Shown in pieces: positions 57,901-64,000 of a stretch of 64,000 nucleotides of DNA. The DNA lies in NCBI RefSeq assembly GCF_000182565.1, contig NW_015971555.1, forward strand, positions 400,288 through 464,287, in the 5' to 3' direction. The notes below the pieces were generated by a model. That model had not been told where the DNA came from. It saw nothing but the letters and a program-made list of their open reading frames with translations, and ran no database searches. Each line of letters opens with the position of its first letter. Position 1 is the first letter of the stretch. The position numbers were made by a program, and so were the translations under genes. The stretch comes from Spizellomyces punctatus DAOM BR117. Lineage: Eukaryota; Chytridiomycota; Chytridiomycetes; Spizellomycetales; Spizellomycetaceae.

Positions 57901-59228
57901 GCAAATGGGAGAAGGAACAAGTTGCAGCTGAAAAGAATAAGCAGCTTGACAAAGAGCTCGAAGCACTCGACCGTCAGAAGGGCCGTGTGGCCACGTCAGC
58001 TTGGGCAAGCGGGAATACGGAGCGACCGAAACTGAGCCTTAAGGAAATCCAAGAGCTTGAGCAGCGACAACGGGAGAAAGAAGACCGCGAACGCCAACGT
58101 CGCGCCCAGGAGTTATTGTTGCAGCAAGCGCAGCAGCTGCAGGAACAAGAAGCGCTCTCTGCCGGAGCGTCGTGGACAAAAGATCAAGGGCAGGGTGGAG
58201 CTGTGTGGGGTTCTGGCCCGAGACCTCAACCGGTCAGACAGAAATCCCTCGCCGAGATTATGCAGGAGGAAGAGGTGCGGAAACGAAAGGAAGCAGAATT
58301 GCGCGGTGCTCAGACAGCGGAAACGCAGGTGCCAACTGGTGCTGGCAAGCGTTATGCCGATACTATCGCAGCCGCTGGAGCAAGTGGTACGTCAGCATGG
58401 GGCCTTGTTGCAGCCAGTGGCCGCCCGCCTGTGGCAGCACGTCCAGCAGCTGTGATCGCGTCAGGAAACGTAGTTAAATCCCCGGCACCTGTGCCAGCTG
58501 GCGGACGCCCGGACGAAAGCATTGCTGGAGCTTGGAACGTTGTTGGTAAACAAGGTCAAGTAGTCCGGTGAGTACCATGTGAGGTTGAGGTGGTTTGTTC
58601 AGATTCTGAGCTTACTTTGGAACTTTTTCGTGTTGCCAGTCCCCTCACCCAAACCCCAGTTCAACCCGTTCGCCCAGCCGCACCACCTTCCCGAGCGCCA
58701 GTCCAAATGGCGCCCCGAGCCGCCGCGCCCTCTTCCAGTGTTCCTGCGACAATCGCGGGAAGCGCCAACCAAAATGACGGCAGCAAAGGCCCGTCATCTG
58801 CATTCATGCAGTGGTGCCGCTCTGCATTGCGACCATTGGAGAGGAGCACGTCCGCTGGGGTAAATGGTGCGTATGAGATACAAGTTTTGATTGATTGTTG
58901 CCAGTGTACTAACCTGAAATGGTCAATTCCTGTAGTTGACGATTTTGTGAGCATTTTGCTTTCTGTAGCCATGAACGATACCGCCACGTTGCAGATGATC
59001 TGCGATGATACCTTGGGGGGCCTCACAGCAATTGACCCCCGCAAGTTCGCCGACGAGTTTAGCAAGAAGCGCAGAGCAGATGCCAGCGGCTCTTCAATTT
59101 CATCCGATGGATGGACGGCGGTGGGGCCCAGTGCTCCTAGCACTGCTTCGCTCGATGTGTTTGATTCAGGCAACAAGTTTGTCGTCGTCGGAAAACAGAG
59201 CAAGAAAAAGAAGGGAAAGAAGCCTTGA
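54905..59228 (+). CDS. GYF-domain protein (GIGYF/SMY2-like translation regulator)
   Basis: Nine exons: 54905-54930, 55096-55471, 55539-55653, 55718-55741, 55802-55974, 56037-56568, 56635-58567, 58640-58866 and 58936-59228; 1232 residues. It opens MAMNFGPQWMRKIP, the usual start of fungal GYF proteins, and continues with disordered Ser/Gly/Pro regions. The GYF domain (KWQYKDPCGNVQGPFTAQQM then HDWFRSGYFNDDLPIKHVDD) binds proline-rich PPGF-type ligands; a 66 nt phase-1 intron falls exactly inside its GNVQG/PFTA core. A long Glu/Arg/Gln coiled coil follows (LKEIQELEQRQREKEDRERQ). The C-terminal helical part (AFMQWCRSALRPLE) and a basic tail (KKKKGKKP) end it. Relatives repress translation and act in ER-Golgi traffic and mRNA quality control. 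Confidence 0.88.
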
Positions 59229-59519
59229 TTTGAATGATCAATGTGTTATGGGGATGTATAGCATTTAATGTTACTCTTTGGTTTTAGCAGAAGGATTAAA
59301 TATATTTGTAAACATGTGGCCAATCCCACTTTTTCCTTTCTCTACGCATCCCCTGCTGTCATTACAAGCCAGAAATATCTTATTTACTGGCATGAAAATG
59401 ATGAAGCGATCACTGACACATTATGACTCACCGACCAGATCGTTAACAAATCCTTTGCAGTTTTCTCCAGTTCTGATCCATTGAGTTCACCCTTACCTTT
59501 TTTTTAAAGCAAACATTCC

Positions 59520-61684
<2,165 letters not shown>

Positions 61685-62535
61685 CCATTGTATTTATTTG
61701 GGTTTGGCTTAGATGAGGTGCTTAGAGTCTTTCGGCTTCCAGCCGTTATGGAATGCAACCCATGGTGATTGTTTGATGCTACTCGCACTGTCTCAAAGTT
61801 GTGCGGCCATATGACGGGCCACGTTGACGAGAAGCCCAAAACCCTTATTCCCCGTAAGCTATCCCATTTGCTACTCCCGATCAGCCATTCCCGTATGTCT
61901 ATTCCGTCTTCGTTATGTGAAGACCAGGGAAATAAGGCCGCCCAGTTTGGAACGACCGCCCTGATTTAACTTCAAAAGAATGGAAAGCGCTTTGTGTATA
62001 CCATAAAATACGACACCGGCCTGTTTCCTAGCCCTCAGGGCGGATCCATTCAGAAAGCCTGTCAAAGTTGGTGATTTGATCGTGATGGAGGGGATCAAAT
62101 CGAGCATAATCGAAATGGAATCGTTGCCTTTGCATAAGCCAACGAACCCAGACGTATTCCGGCCGTTCATTGTGAGGTGTTGTTGGGTGGGAAGTCTGTA
62201 TCCATGATTATGCTGAGGATGTCTGTTAAGAATTTAGCTGGGGAGGAAGTTTTACCGCCAGAAAAAGCAGTTTCAACATGGAATTTGTAGGAACGGCCAT
62301 TTCAGCATTTAACCCTGCCCTGGAGCAAATACGAAGCCTCAGTTAATACAGAGTACTAACGTGGGCTCCACAACAAGGCATATTTCGACAACGGTGATGA
62401 GCGAAGAGCGAGAGACATGAAGACAACTAGTCTAGTCAAGTATTCGTCTGCTTATTAACGTGGCCTAGTTGTAATTATGTACATTGCTTACTCCAATATA
62501 TATTATCATCTCAGCGGATGGGCATCAGTGTTCCG
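61685..62535. other. Convergent intergenic region
   Basis: About 0.85 kb between the stops of TAH18 and ROK1. Open frames 61769-61969 (plus) and 61913-62170 (minus) have no domain. This is unusually long for a convergent gap here, but nothing is recognised. Confidence 0.4.
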
Positions 62536-64000
62536 TCAGGTATCGGTGGCCTCATCTGAAGCCTTCGGTTTCGATTCATTTCGTTGCTTTCGTTTCTTTG
62601 AAGCTTCCACCATTTCCCTAAAAATATAGATATAAAACACGATGAGAAGGGAACGCAAAAAACATGCCCTCGTCAATAACCCACCGCTTCTTTTTTGCCT
62701 TCTTCTCATCGAATTTTGAAACAGTCTTGATGGCATCTCTATCAACAGGTTTGCGCTTCAAATTCTTTTTCACATTTTTGCTGGGATTCTTCATGGTCAG
62801 CATCCATTCCGGAACGTCGCACCCCGAATCCCTCATCACATTTACAACACTCTTCAAATATGGTGCGTCTTCCTTTGTAAAATAAGTCACCGCTTCGCCA
62901 CCTCGTCCCGCACGACCCGTTCGTCCAATTCGATGGATATACGACGCAACACTTTGAGGGAAATCATAGTTGATGACCAAGTTCACGCCCTTGAAATCTA
63001 TACCACGCGCCATCAGCTCGGTTGCAATGAGCACCCATATTTTTCCTGAACGAAAATTTTGGACGATAGTATCACGTTGCAGTTTTGTTCGATCAGAATG
63101 AATCACATCAACATTGATGCCATCGTACACAAGCTCGTGGAACAGCTCTTTCGCTCGCTCGATCGATTGGACAAAGATTAACACCGGTGGCTTAAGTCCT
63201 TGTTGAACGAGTTGTCGAATAGCTATTAGCTTGCCTTCCTCCTGGCCGACGTAAAGGAGCTTTTGTGTGATGGTTTCCGTGGCAGCATTCCTAAGTGGTA
63301 AAGACACATTAGACACCAATCTATACGCCAAAGACCCAAATTTACCAAGAAAGACATACTTTTGTCCTATCACGACCCTTATAGGATCTTTCATGAACGT
63401 CTTTGCAAGGGCTTCAACACCTGATGGTATCGTCGCGCTGAAGAGGCTCTTGTACACCCCTTCATCCTTGCAGCTGGCAAGAACCTCATCGATCTGTTCC
63501 AAAAATCCCAATTCCAACAGCTTGTCCGCCTCGTCCAATACCAAATGCTTCACTTTATCGAGTTTCAACCCCTGATGTTGGATTGCATGAACGAGCCTCA
63601 AGGGAGTGCTGATCAATATGTCAAAAGACGCAAAGGAAGCAGATATTTGTTCGTTGTCGCTAGAGTTTGACAACTTGGTGAGAACGCAGATCTTGAACGG
63701 TTTCCCTTTTGACAGCTTCTTCATCTCTCGGAAGATTTGAGTGGCGAGTTCTCGAGTTGGACATATGATGGCAGCACGAATGCCTTCCTTTGCGGGACCC
63801 TTGAGATCATGCAGAATAGGAAGGACGTATGCCAGGGTCTTCCCTGATCCTGTAGGAGCGCAGCCCATTATTTCTCGGTGATGTAGCATTATGGGTATGG
63901 ATTGCATTTGAATAGGTGTTGGTGTATCGTATCCGCTGTCGGAGAGGTTGCGTTCACGTATGAGCGGAGCTTGAATCTTGTCAGCAGTCAGAGAAGGAGA
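62536..64000 (-). CDS. ROK1: ROK1/DDX52 DEAD-box RNA helicase, 5' end beyond the window
   Basis: Exons seen: 64000-63360 (open at the edge), 63290-62685 and 62617-62536, with introns of 69 and 67 nt. Helicase motifs: Q motif region GYDTPTPIQMQSIPI, motif I APTGSGKT, Ia PTRELA, II LDEADK, III SAT, V ARGIDF and VI HRIGRTGRAGR. The STPLRLVHAIQ segment and the EWMLTMKNPSK end are typical of Rok1/DDX52, which acts in early 18S rRNA processing and releases snR30-type complexes. The C-terminus is a lysine-rich nucleolar tail (KKRKQRNESKPKASD). The start codon and N-terminal extension are outside the window. Confidence 0.94.

Overview
The window is nuclear DNA from a fungus, most likely a zoosporic (flagellated) chytrid-type lineage. 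I read 28 protein genes and one tRNA gene. Almost all the protein genes are split by short GT-AG introns (mostly 55-110 nt), and their products are eukaryotic and fungal in character: MEX67, UPF1, SIZ/PIAS, COX9, TAH18, fungal-type GT71 mannosyltransferase. Two genes point to cilia (a PIH1D2-like dynein-assembly factor and a CCDC28-like coiled-coil protein), which Dikarya lack. The lineage call is an inference from gene content. Exon coordinates were worked out by hand from reading-frame phase, splice sites and family conservation.

Layout. 0.6-9.8 kb: a glycosylation cluster with a membrane protein that joins a transporter-like domain to GT2 and GT4 domains, a GT71 mannosyltransferase, an SLC35A-type nucleotide-sugar transporter and a GT8 glycosyltransferase whose frame is broken three times. 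10.4-14.3 kb: a RING-H2 ubiquitin ligase and a MATE transporter, then tRNA-Leu(AAG). 14.9-22.3 kb: a SIZ/PIAS SUMO ligase and a half-size ABCA transporter, both on the minus strand. 23.3-30.1 kb: an F-box-like protein, COX9, a possible INO80 Ies4 subunit and dephospho-CoA kinase. 30.5-34.7 kb: an intronless AlkZ-like winged-helix protein, PIH1D2-like, MOZART1. 35.1-43.3 kb: MEX67, a mitochondrial hot-dog thioesterase, CCDC28-like, CWF19, DPY30. 43.8-54.6 kb: UPF1, an AIRIM-like protein, a SulP/SLC26 transporter, RTT106, FCF1. 54.9-64 kb: a GYF-domain protein, TAH18 and ROK1 (cut by the window edge).

How they work together. The first four genes could make one Golgi pathway: one or two sugar-nucleotide transport modules feeding GT2, GT4, GT71 and GT8 transferases. 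Most of the rest is housekeeping: ribosome biogenesis (FCF1, ROK1, AIRIM-like), mRNA splicing, export and decay (CWF19, MEX67, UPF1), chromatin (DPY30, RTT106, perhaps Ies4), SUMO and ubiquitin. A recurring feature is very small first exons that hold only the start codon and a few residues, down to a single ATG in FCF1. A few genes have frame problems that are either assembly indels or real decay.
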